A DNA stretch of 64,000 nt from Chara braunii (taxonomy: Eukaryota > Streptophyta > Charophyceae > Charales > Characeae), in contig BFEA01000322.1 in the NCBI GenBank assembly GCA_003427395.1, forward strand, positions 1,402,280 to 1,466,279. The letters are read 5' to 3'. The notes beneath the pieces were generated by a model. It was not told the origin of the DNA. It ran no database searches and worked only from the letters and a program-made list of their open reading frames with translations. Below, in pieces: positions 1-9,385 of the stretch; position 1 is the first letter of the stretch, and every line of letters starts with the position of its first letter. The translations under genes were made by a program, and so were the position numbers.

Positions 1-703
1 CTTCCCCACATTGTCTCTCAGTTGCTTGACTTCGCCCCCAATGTGGGTAATCATATCGCGCGCAAAGTCCCTAAACCCCGACCGCATGGCACTCAAGGCT
101 ACCTCTTGACTCCAACTGGCTTGGCGCTCCTCCATCCAAGCCGTACTCAACACCTCTAAGTAGCCCAACACCTTATCCCATTTGGCCTTGTCGTCTGCCA
201 GGGCCTGCACTTCTTTTTTACACTCTTTCACCTTCGCCACCTCTGCAGTCAGTTTATTGACTTCCTCTCTCCTCCTCTTCTTCTCCGTCTTCATCCTCAG
301 TTTCCATGCCAACTTCTGCTCCTCCTCCCTTTCTCGCCGTTTCGTCTTCTCCCAACGATAAATTAGCGACCCACTCACTTATCCTCTTCTCCATCTCTTC
401 ATCTGTATCCCTCTTCGTGCCACTACTCCCTTCTCCTCCTTCAATACGCATTCTTTCTTTTTCTTCTTCTGCTGCCGCTTCTTCTTCAGCAACCTTTCTC
501 CTCTCTTCTTCCTCCTGCTGAACTTTCTTCATCTCCTCCTCCAACCTCTTCATGTTAGCCGCCTGTTCCTCTGCGATAGCCTTTAGCTTCGCCTGCTTCT
601 CGAGCTCCTTCCTCTCCCTGTTTTCTCTCACTAGGGCGGCCATCTTCTCTTGCTGCTCAGGGGTGTATGGGCTAGTACTCTTCCCACTACGCAACTCCAA
701 CAT
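1..703 (-). pseudogene. gag polyprotein of R1-a, N-terminal part, broken
   Basis: The start codon at 703 lies in a CACCATG context, the same as in R1-c gag. The first ~110 residues form a highly charged coiled coil rich in Lys/Glu (KLKAIAEEQAA) and match R1-c closely. Relative to R1-c about 30 codons after the LSLGEDE motif are missing and the frame shifts near base 350, so the open frame ends at 254. The homologous sequence continues in another frame to base 1 (equivalent to R1-c 45890-46150). Gag normally forms the cytoplasmic particle that packages the element RNA. This copy cannot make full-length Gag. Confidence 0.75.
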
Positions 704-866
704 GGTGATAAGTGTACAACCGGATTAGTGATTCCAAACCTCACCACGTAGACTCTGACCCCTGACTGACAAACCTATTGACTCAATCTAAGGACTTACA
801 AAATCCTAACGAGGATCCTGCCAACTATGGTCTCTAGCCTGGACCTACACTATGGCTGTCACTACT

Positions 867-961
867 AGACCTGTTGCTGATCAGGAGGCATTTAAGGAGA
901 TCCCCCGAACTCCTCAGGAATTATTTAACGTTGCATACAGGACGACGCGATCAACAGGTCT
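867..961 (-). ncRNA. conserved structured leader motif (R1-a copy)
   Basis: One of four related copies (also 24748-24832, 30362-30448, 45109-45202). Outer helix: 867-875 pairs with 953-961 (9 bp on the transcript, AGACCTGTT with AACAGGTCT). Inner helix: 895-899 with 910-914 (AGGAG with CTCCT). The gag start lies 164 bases downstream. The fold is deduced by hand. A packaging or translation role is inference. Confidence 0.55.
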
Positions 962-1676
962 CTCAAGACTTAGACGGTCTGTTGTGCAGCCCACAGCTCG
1001 GATTTCGGGCCTACCGTGCCACACCGAGCCGCCCGCCGGTCAGTACCGGTCCTTGGGAGGGTTTGACCTCCGGGACAGTCGAGTCGTCAGACACAACTTT
1101 TAGCCCTACTCATCCCGTGTGGGTTTGGTCTACAAGACCCTATCCTTCATCCACAGAGTACTATCACCTAGGACAGAAGAGACTCGATGCAGAAAGAATA
1201 AACAGACAGACTGGACTCAACAAGTACCAAGGGGTGTGTGCTCATCCATAGGGCGAGGGATATGCTGAAGGCTTGGAGAGATGTTACCGGCTCCAACTTG
1301 GTCAAAGTCTTGGTCAACGCCTTGGTCAATGCCGGTCAACGCTGCTATCAGCCCCCGGTCAACCCTCTCGGTCAACCCTCCGGTCAGCTATGGCTGCCGG
1401 CTCCTCTTCCTCGCCAACCCTCTTCTTCCTTTCACCTTCCTGGCCTCCTTTCACCCCGACTGTCTTCTTCTTCTCTTTTTTTTTTTTTTTTTTGATCGGC
1501 CCTTTCTTCACCTCTCGGCTATGGCCTCTTTCTCTCCCTTTTCAATCTCTTCCCCTTTGTTCGGTCTTTCTCCCTCCTTCGGTACTCTGTGGTGACACTC
1601 CGTGGCTATGGCCGCTTCTCCCTCCTCCACGTGGGACTGCACAGCTTGCCTCACAGGTATGTGACAACCAAACTTG

Positions 1677-1678
<2 letters not shown>

Positions 1679-1733
<55 letters not shown>

Positions 1734-1789
1734 TGCGATATCTTCAGCGCAGCAGGTACGTAGTAACCCAATCTTGTATCGCTCAACCT

Positions 1790-1823
<34 letters not shown>

Positions 1824-1948
1824 NNNNNNNNNNNNNNNNNNNNNNNNNNNNNNNNNNNNNNNNNNNNNNNNNNNNNNNNNNNNNNNNNNNNNNNNNNNNN
1901 NNNNNNNNNNNNNNNNNNNNNNNNNNNNNNNNNNNNNNNNNNNNNNNN

Positions 1949-2037
<89 letters not shown>

Positions 2038-2043
2038 CGCGCG
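1679..2043. repeat. (CT)n / (CG)n microsatellite with 125-bp assembly gap
   Basis: CT tracts at about 1679-1729, 1792-1823 and 1949-2021, then a CG run at 2022-2043. Bases 1824-1948 are N. R1-c carries a GA tract and a larger gap at the matching leader position, so the tract is part of the element. Long open frames through it are artefacts. Confidence 0.95.
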
Positions 2044-2194
2044 GTCTTCTTCTTCGTCGTGGTCTTCTTTGCAGGTGTGCGGCGGCTTCTCCAACCTCAG
2101 GTCCGCTATGGCGGACTACAGCCTTCGGCGGCCACCTCTGCTATGACGCATCACCCTGCGACACACAATTCGGCGCGCATGGAATCGCGGGTAC

Positions 2195-2209
2195 CAGCTC
2201 CGATATCAA
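2195..2209 (-). promoter_or_regulatory. primer-binding site (tRNA-iMet type) of R1-a
   Basis: Read on the minus strand the bases next to the LTR are TTGATATCGGAGCTGG, one change from the TTGGTATCGGAGC of R1-c and close to the usual plant initiator-Met PBS TGGTATCAGAGC. It sits immediately inside the LTR. Confidence 0.75.
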
Positions 2210-3070
2210 TGAAATCAGACTCGTTCTCATTCACACTTTTCGTGCATGTAAACAACAGCGCAGCAAACTGGCGACATGCGCCCACTCAAAACTCAAAGAT
2301 ATAGCATCCAGATACGAGTTCACTTTCAACTGGCTATGGCGACTCAGCGCCCAAACAACTCATTGTTCACATACACCGGATCACCCTGGATATCCCACAC
2401 GCGTCACTCTGAACACNCGCACATACACACACACACACTTCACGCTAAACTACAGCTATGGTAGCTATGGCTGCCTCTACCCTATCGCTATGCTACGCTC
2501 CTTCTCTCTCGCCCACTTCAGCTCCGGGCTCTCTGCAGACCTCCTTGCACAAGTCACTGTGGCAGCCCTTCCGCATGGCTCACGCAGAAAATGAATGAAA
2601 GCCTGGGCGCTGCCTTTTAATTTATACTCCGGAAACTCGTTGGTCTGCCCTTTGCCAACAGCCCATGGTGCTCACAGTCCCCCGTGGTACTTGCTGGACC
2701 GGACTGGGACTGACTGGACCTTACCGCTGACTGACTTTGAACTCACTGCCAACCTACCGTAGTCGTACTGCGATTGCACTGCGGTGTAGTCCACCACTTG
2801 ACTCGCCACTTGACCACTTGCCCACTTGTCGACCTTCTAGAAGGACTACAGCTAGACTTCTGGAACTCGCTAAGACTTCTACTCTATAGATCTACAGATC
2901 GAACCCCTGCTGCCTGTGGACCTATGACAGACCTACCAACTGTCTACGAATACACAGGTCACAAGGTCAACTCTCGGGGACTACACAGATACTGTACATG
3001 GGTAGGGTGAAGTCTAGGGATCGAGCCTTGGGATCTGCGTCTGTTACTGCAAAAGGTGAAAACCATTTCA
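2210..3070 (-). repeat. 5' LTR of R1-a
   Basis: 861 bp. On the minus strand it starts TGAAATGGTTTTCACC and ends beside the primer-binding site, matching the R1-c LTRs over their length. A TATA-like box (TATAAAT on the minus strand, near 2622) is present. Two heat-shock-element-like dyads lie at 2833-2844 and 2857-2866. The LTR provides promoter and polyadenylation signals. Confidence 0.85.
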
Positions 3071-5188
3071 CCACTTTCTACTAACGTGGTGTATATCATT
3101 TCTCTACTTACTTCTATATCTGCTATTATTAGCTGCCCCTTCGACTTCTTCTTCATTTCAGCCCCAGCGCGGCGACGAGTGATCAGCTCATTTCCAATAC
3201 TTGCGAGGGAGCCACCTAGAGAGGTCCTAACACAAGCAACCTCTGGACAACTAGCTAGGTGGGGGCCTATAACAATCTCTGCCATTGGGATCTTCGGATA
3301 GGAGGGTGCCTTTTCAACGCGCGCTTCTATCTTCCTGTTTGAGTCCGAAGTCCTTGTAGAGGCAACTGCAACCTCTACTGTATGTTCCCTTTTGAGTATC
3401 TGGACGCGGCACACAAGGGAACTATGTGGTCGAGGTCACCACATTTAAAACATTGGCGGGCCTTGCGACAGTCCTCCCGGACTTTCTTGTCTATACCGAT
3501 TTCTTCCCAAGGTTTGCCCTCAACTATCCCCGGGTGTGTTGGGTACGACCGCCAATTCCTACCTCTTCCTCTACCCCCCTATGAAGGGAGAACTTCTACC
3601 ACCTTGCAAGGGATCATAAGCCCTACCTCCCATGTAGTAGCTACCTTTGTCACCACCCCTTTGGGCAGCGGGTCCTCGACCTTCGCCTCGTCTTCGACCT
3701 CCTCTACCTCGGCCTCTACCTTGTCGCCCTCCCCCACGGACTGCAACTGCCGCTAGTCCCCTCCCCGGGCTACTTGGCTGTTGATCTCCTCGTCTGGACC
3801 ATAATCTATCTGGTCGTGATAATGACTCTGCACCTTCTTAGAAAGTGACCAGCAAATTATCCTTACCTTCTATAGTGCCAGATATGGTCTCATTCTTCCA
3901 CCACTGACCGACCTGCAGATCCTTCCAATAATGGCAATAGTTTGCCTCTTATAGGAACCCGGCATGGTCTACAACTATCTTGTTGAATTTCTCACAGGTC
4001 ATCCCCTCGTCTTTGGTAGGGGGATATAGATGGGTCTTGAGGGGCTCTGGCAGCGCTCTAGCGAAATTGTTCAAAATCTGAGTGGGGGTAAGTCCATTGC
4101 AGCAGCTCATCCATAGTGGCCTTGAGAGCCGACGCACTCTTCCACTTGCGGTCACTATTATTAAGGATGAGGGACTCGGTACGACGAGCTAAGTTCTTAT
4201 CCTCGAAGCGGTCTTTCAAGGCTTTGAAGAAGTCCTTAATCCTAGTGCGCTGTGAGTATTGCACCATCAAGGTGAATCTGACTTCCTTTATTAGCGAAGT
4301 AACGAAGCTTGTTGCGTCTCCCCCTAGGCACAAATTTGCCATTAGTATGCGGTCCCAATACTGAGTCAACTACGCATACAGTTACGTGTCTATCGCCGCA
4401 TCCCAATGAAATATGTTCTCCTCCCTCTTCTGAGTATATGTGCAGTGTGGCTTAACCTTCATCTTCTCCATTCGTTCTCCTCCCTCAAACGTATCTTCTC
4501 CGCCTTTCTTTCCTCCATCCTTCATGGGACCTTTACCCTTCTTGTCACCATCCCCATCGTCGCCACCATCTCCATCTCCACCATCGGGACTCAACTTTGC
4601 TGAGATGGTATTAGCCAACTTTTGAGTAAAGAGGAAATCTAATTGGCGTGTATACAACATGATCCTATGATCAATTTGCTGGGACGATGCAGTCTCGGTA
4701 CTCCCAAATTCCTCCTGATGTCGCTCTACCTTTCGAATGGCTCGTTGAAGTGCATAGAGTTCCTGGGTGGTGTGCAACAAAGTGTCAGTGAGGAGGTTCC
4801 AGCGTTCTTCAGTCTCCACCTGTTTTCCTTCTTGCTCCTTCAACAACACCTGAAGTCTTTCCTCCTCTTCTTTCAACCCTTTCTTTTCATCAAATTTTTT
4901 CCTTCTCGCGGTCAACAACTTTTGATTGAACCCACTTTTATTTTCTTCTATCAGCAAGTTCTCCTTCTCCCGATCCTTTGGTGCTGCCAACTTTGCCACA
5001 AATTGATCCCTCTCTTCATCAGGTTCTTCCGGAAGCTCCGTCCGGTACCCAAAATTTTCCACCCAATCCAAGTCTCCAATTCGTTGGAGTCTCAGTTCTC
5101 CAGCATGGCAGCTGTCTTCCACCTCCTCCCCTGCTGGTTGTCTTCTTTTCTCCAGTCCTCCTCCTTGTAATGATTGTTTGCCCTCCAT
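3071..5188 (-). pseudogene. gag-protease region of R3, broken
   Basis: The start at 5188 opens a 268-codon coiled-coil-rich frame (to 4382). After stops and shifts, gag core homology continues at 4369-4058 and 4155-3949. A complete zinc knuckle CX2CX4HX4C is readable at 3411-3452 (CFKCGDLDHIVPLC), the usual nucleic-acid-binding end of Gag. The frame at 3414-3071 matches the R1-c sequence before its protease active site, ending at LVESG, where R1-c has LIDSG. The R1-a LTR enters at this point. R3 gag carries an acidic Gly/Asp stretch not seen in R1. Confidence 0.7.
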
Positions 5189-6370
5189 TGAATTGGTAGT
5201 TTTTACCTGTTCTTGTGTTCTGCCCTAATACTTATGCTTAGTCTTCTTCTTCTTCAACTTCTAACTCCTACACTTCTTCTTTCTTCTTCATTTCCTTCTC
5301 CATCTTTTTTTTCTCCTCCTTCGCTTTCTTTTTCTAAGCCAACCTCCGATCAATTTATGCCTGCCGTTCTGCTATGTATGGCTGTGTGGTCCCACAAAAC
5401 GTCATGGTTACACTCATGCGGCATGTCCGGTGGAATCCTAGAGGAAACAGGAATCGGAGAAGGGGACCCCATAACACGGACAGGGTCAACATTGCGAACA
5501 TCGGGTGGTCATCCATGGTTGCTAAGGCACAGGTAAGTAGCCTCCACTCCTCACCACGTAGACCTCGCCCTCAACACTTAAACTATCAAATCTAGATTGG
5601 AGTCCGACCTATCTAAGTTCTTCCCTCCCCACAGTGTCACTGCAACTACCCTGTCAAGCTGCTGGGCAACCAGCAGCCTAAAAATCCGGAGGCTGGGCCC
5701 GACGACGACTGCCATTGATAAATTTGATCGATGATCGTCGTTTCGTTTCGGCCTCCGAAAAGGTCGGACGCCCACCCGAGGCCCATTATTTTCCCACGCG
5801 GGAAAGGTGCTAGTGGTTTAACGATGCGGACAGGATGTCATGCCCACCAGGATCCGAAGGTTCGTTTCTCAAGACTTACAGCTCCTCACTGCGTCATCTC
5901 TGGTTCGGTCGCATGTCGGTTAGTACCGGTCTTAGAGCTAAACAAGTTGTTTTACGAGCGCTCGCCGCTCATGCCCATGCTTCCTACTTTTCAGGTGATA
6001 CACCCAACAACCGAGCTTCTATCCTAGACACAACCTACTTCATAAACGTGTCTGACCAGATGTTGACTCAAAACAAAATCCAGATATGTCATCAGGTGTT
6101 CTCTCCAGCAACACCAACACCAAAATGTGGAAAGGTATCGTGACACTAATTCATTCATCAAAGCAAATGCAGGGCTCAGGGGGGCGATGCACTTCACTTG
6201 TGAACGTTCCTTTGATGAAGCTCCTCGACGCTCCTTGGATGCAGGTACGTAGTCATCATCCCCCTCTCTGCCCACTTCTTTTTCGGTCTGCAACCCCAAT
6301 GTCAGGCTCCAAGTCTCGTCTCGCTGGCCTTATTCTTGCCAACTTTCATCAACAGCGGATGTAGTGAGTA

Positions 6371-6385
6371 CCAGCTCCGATACCA
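6371..6385 (-). promoter_or_regulatory. primer-binding site of R3
   Basis: The minus strand reads TGGTATCGGAGCTGG, identical over 12 bases to the R1-c site. It marks the 5' LTR edge of R3 near 6387. Confidence 0.7.
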
Positions 6386-6386
6386 A

Positions 6387-7200
6387 TTGCATTGAGCCTC
6401 ACTGCTCGTCACCTCTAGCACACACAGACAATGAGAGATCACACGAAGTCCATATTAGAGTCCAGAGATGCAAAGTCCAGATAAACGCAGCTTAGGAATT
6501 CCAACAAATTATCACATTAAGCACTTTCAGAGTTCCAGTCACCATCGCTCATCAACGCAGAGTTCAACAAGAGTCGTGAATGCTCGGCCTGCAAAGCTTT
6601 GTCGACCTGTAATGACTTAACGAATTTACAAGCTGACTAAGATTAAGCTCCATTCAATATACAGGGAAACTTCCCCACATACACCAAACTCGAGAAGAGG
6701 AGTATGTTTACGGGTATTAAAATTATTAAGAGCGATGATTAAGACGAATACATAGGTGAACCTCCTCACATACACAAAACTTGAGAAGCGGACTATGTAT
6801 ACGGCTAGTTAAAGTATTAAGAGCGTGGACAATATAAGATTATGTTAAGAAGTTAAAGAGTATTAGATAATGTATTCAATCATGTATTAGATAATGTCTT
6901 CTTACCTTTCAAGGACAATAAGGGCGGACAAGCGATTGTGACCAGCTTGTGGTAACAAGGAGCATCCTCTTCCAAGGTAGGTGACTCTCTTCTCTCGCTG
7001 TCCCCCCCTCTCTCTCTCTCTGTCTTCTTCATGCATGTGCTCACTCTCTCTCTCTACTCTCTCTCCCTCTCTCTACTTGAGGATCTCGACTCTGAGGTCT
7101 ACCTCCTCCTACTAGCTGAGCGGCAATGGCCGCCTTCCCTTCCCCGCACAACGCTGCCCAGCAGGGCTCTTGCGCATGCCACTCGTAGATAACGCACTAA
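6387..7200 (-). repeat. probable LTR of R3 (outer end not resolved)
   Basis: The sequence right of the primer-binding site begins TGCATTGAG on the plus strand (…CAATGCA on the minus), as an LTR end should. It contains a two-copy direct repeat (6668-6825) and CT-rich stretches (7000-7080). I found no second copy in the window to fix the other boundary. Confidence 0.35.
6668..6825. repeat. two-copy direct repeat, ~67 bp units
   Basis: Units at 6668-6734 and 6758-6825 share CACATACAC, GAGAAG and ATTAAGAGCG in the same order, with about 75-80% identity by eye. Probably a duplicated LTR enhancer or spacer. Confidence 0.7.
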
Positions 7201-7435
7201 CGCTTCAGCAACACTTCCACACTTCTCATGCATGAGCAATCTGCTTGAAATGTGGCTGGCAAGTCCTTATATTGACTTGGACTGGGCCTGAACTCGTCCC
7301 AGCCTCTGCTTCCTTTGGCCTCACTTGGTACTAGTACCACATGCCCACGGCCTGTTTGGTTCAGAATGTCGAGGCCTGGTACCTCCCTGAATTTTCCCTT
7401 GGTGTGTTGCTGCTTGGCCCTATCAGTCATGACTT

Positions 7436-7640
7436 TTCATCTGTGGGATATGCCTCTTTGCCTATGAGACATGACCTTTGCCTGTGGAATATGTCCTTTG
7501 ACTTCGAGACGTGACTTTTGCCTGTGGGACACGACTTTTGCCCGGGGAAGTGCCCTTTGCCTGTGGGATATGACCTTTCACCGTGAGATGTGACTGGTGC
7601 CTATTGGATGGGACTGTTGACCAAGTGCCTGTTGGACTCA
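7436..7640. repeat. 20-bp minisatellite, ~9-10 degenerate copies
   Basis: Units resemble CTTTGCCTGTGGGATATGAC, repeated with substitutions. It is not in a recognisable gene. It lies just left of the R2 tail that begins near 7695. Confidence 0.75.
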
Positions 7641-7694
7641 ACCTCTGGGGCACCCGGCTTAGCTTTTCTGAAATTGAACGACTTGGCCCCTCTC

Positions 7695-8011
7695 TTGTGC
7701 CTATCGATGATTCCTCGTGCAATTAATGGCGGTCACGAGATTGATAGAATTGTCGAGCACAGTGGAAAAGGGAAAAACAGACAATACAAAGTCCAGTTTT
7801 TATATCGCCCTGTTCACCCATTAAATGATTTTTACTAGATTGCTAAGAAAGACTTGTTGCAGAGTGCCCAGCGAGTCGTCAACGCATACGAACGACTGAT
7901 TGTCTCCTAACAACAACCTAAATTCACCGCTACCCTCACTCCTAGGTTGCTATGCACGGACTTTGAGTGAGTTACTCGCTCGAAGGGACCTCGCTCTTGA
8001 GGGGGGGGTAG
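7695..8011 (+). mobile_element. 3' end of a second R2 element (chromodomain and polypurine tract)
   Basis: Close match to 16850-17180 of R2-a. It holds the chromodomain-like stretch (IDRIVEHSGKGKNRQYKV) followed by a G-rich polypurine tract (8001-8008) directly against the LTR at 8012. Everything upstream of the integrase tail is missing. The LTR at 8012-9370 therefore serves both as 3' LTR for this remnant and as 5' LTR for R2-a. Confidence 0.75.
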
Positions 8012-9370
8012 TGTAATGACCCGCCATAAGACGGACTGAGAACAATGCTGATTTCCGAGTCCTGTCGATGGAATGGATGCCTTGCTGAGATTCCCACATT
8101 CTGCTGAGTTTTCTAAGTCTATGTGTGCGCGTGCTTGATGACTTGCGTGCCTGTCTGAGTGCTTGTCGACGTTAGTGTGTGTGTGACCCGCAAGGGTACT
8201 TGCTTGTTTGGGAGGCCCGTAGGGCCGGTACTTACCTGTGGCCATGATATGGAGGGTTGCAGCAGGGAAAACACTCAAGTGGCGGAGCGAGAGCCGCGCG
8301 ACACTTAGAGCAGCGGAAAACACTCAAGTAGCAGGTAGGCCGGTACCGCACCCAGTAGAAGTAGATGTGTCGGGTACTCGAGGCCAAGCAAAAGAAGATA
8401 AAGCTGGCATTTTTAGAGGCCCAGTAGTGGTAGGCTAGGTCTAGGCGGGTACCAGTCCATCTAGTATGAGTCTAGGGCCTGTACGGGCAATATCAGAGTC
8501 TGCAATGATGTTTCCCTCTGAAAGGGAGGAGGTACCGGTTGCTTGGGAGGCCGAGCGGCCTGGAAGTCACCGCCCAGGAGGCAAGTAGGCCGCTATATCT
8601 GGAGGCTGAGCGAAGAGCCCAGCCTCATTCTTCGGTGTGCAAGTTTGGCGACACACTGCTGGAGCGCTGGCTGGAGCAGCGCTGCTGGGAGGAAGAAGCC
8701 CAGGAGCTTCCACCTCGGCTATGGTGGAGCTCTATCGTTAGGAGGAGGAGGGAGAAGAGGACCAAGGAGGAGAGTGGCGAGGTACCTACCTGGGTATGGT
8801 GGACACCATCTTCATCACCTTGCTAGGCGCTGCATCTGGAAGGCCCCAGTTGGGGCAGTGCCGCATCAAGGAAGCTCGGGGCAGAGTCAGGCATAGCATC
8901 TGAATGGGCAGCGGCATAGCTGCTTTGGGTTGTCCTTTGCACAGGAAGGCAACAACATAGCTGCTTCGGGTTGCCCTTTGGACAGGAGGGTAGAGCCCTC
9001 AGTAGTCCGCCATAGCCTCGGCCCACATAAACAGGAAGAGGAAGGGTGGCCATGGCTATGGTGGACCTCATGTGGTGCCTGTAGTAGAAGAGGGATTCGG
9101 ACATTGATTTTGGTTCAGCCATTCAACATTATTATTGTTATTTCTCGTTTGAATAAGAGGGGAGGAGATAAGGAGGAGGAGAGTGGTTGGCGAAGAAGAA
9201 GAGCATTATCTTTGGTTTATGCTGGAGTATATCATCTTCTTCTTCTTTCTTTCTTTCTTTTTCTTCTTCTTCTTTCCCTCTCTCTCCTCTCAAGTTCATT
9301 CATTTCTTTTTGCAATCGACATTGTACTTTCTGATGAATGTGTACTTCGGAATCGGCCCTGATCATAACA
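8012..9370 (+). repeat. 5' LTR of R2-a (shared with upstream remnant)
   Basis: 1359 bp, TGTAATGACC … CATAACA, bounded by a polypurine tract on the left and a primer-binding site on the right. Related LTRs: 17181-18526, 21601-22915 (-) and 40721-41823 (-). Confidence 0.85.
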
Positions 9371-9385
9371 TTGGTCTCAGAGCGG
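9371..9385 (+). promoter_or_regulatory. primer-binding site of R2-a
   Basis: TTGGTCTCAGAGCGG lies directly after the LTR and corresponds to TGGTATCAGAGC of tRNA-iMet with one change. R2-c has TTGGTATCGG at the same position. Confidence 0.75.

Larger units (their letters stand above)
1..3070 (-). mobile_element. Ty3/gypsy chromovirus R1-a, 5' part (LTR, leader, gag)
   Basis: Reading leftward from 3070 the order is LTR (2210-3070), tRNA-iMet-type primer-binding site, leader with a CT microsatellite and assembly gap, structured leader motif, then gag, which runs off the window at base 1. The layout and sequence match R1-c at 42891 onward on the other strand. It is inserted into the protease region of R3, whose sequence resumes at 3071. 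The 3' half and second LTR lie outside the window, so the target-site duplication cannot be checked. Confidence 0.85.
3071..6386 (-). mobile_element. Ty3/gypsy element R3, leader-gag-protease part
   Basis: Reading leftward: primer-binding site (6371-6385), a ~1.2 kb leader (5189-6370), gag (5188 down to about 3410) and the start of the protease. It is interrupted at 3070 by R1-a. The leader keeps stretches of the R1 leader (for example the CTCAAGACTTA and GTACCGGTC words near 5868-5930), so R3 is a relative of R1. Its LTR should lie right of 6387, but I could not fix the outer end. Confidence 0.7.

Noticed and set aside
1273-2304. 343-codon frame through the CT microsatellite and gap
   Set aside because: Ser-Leu repeats and N codons; a by-product of the dinucleotide tract.
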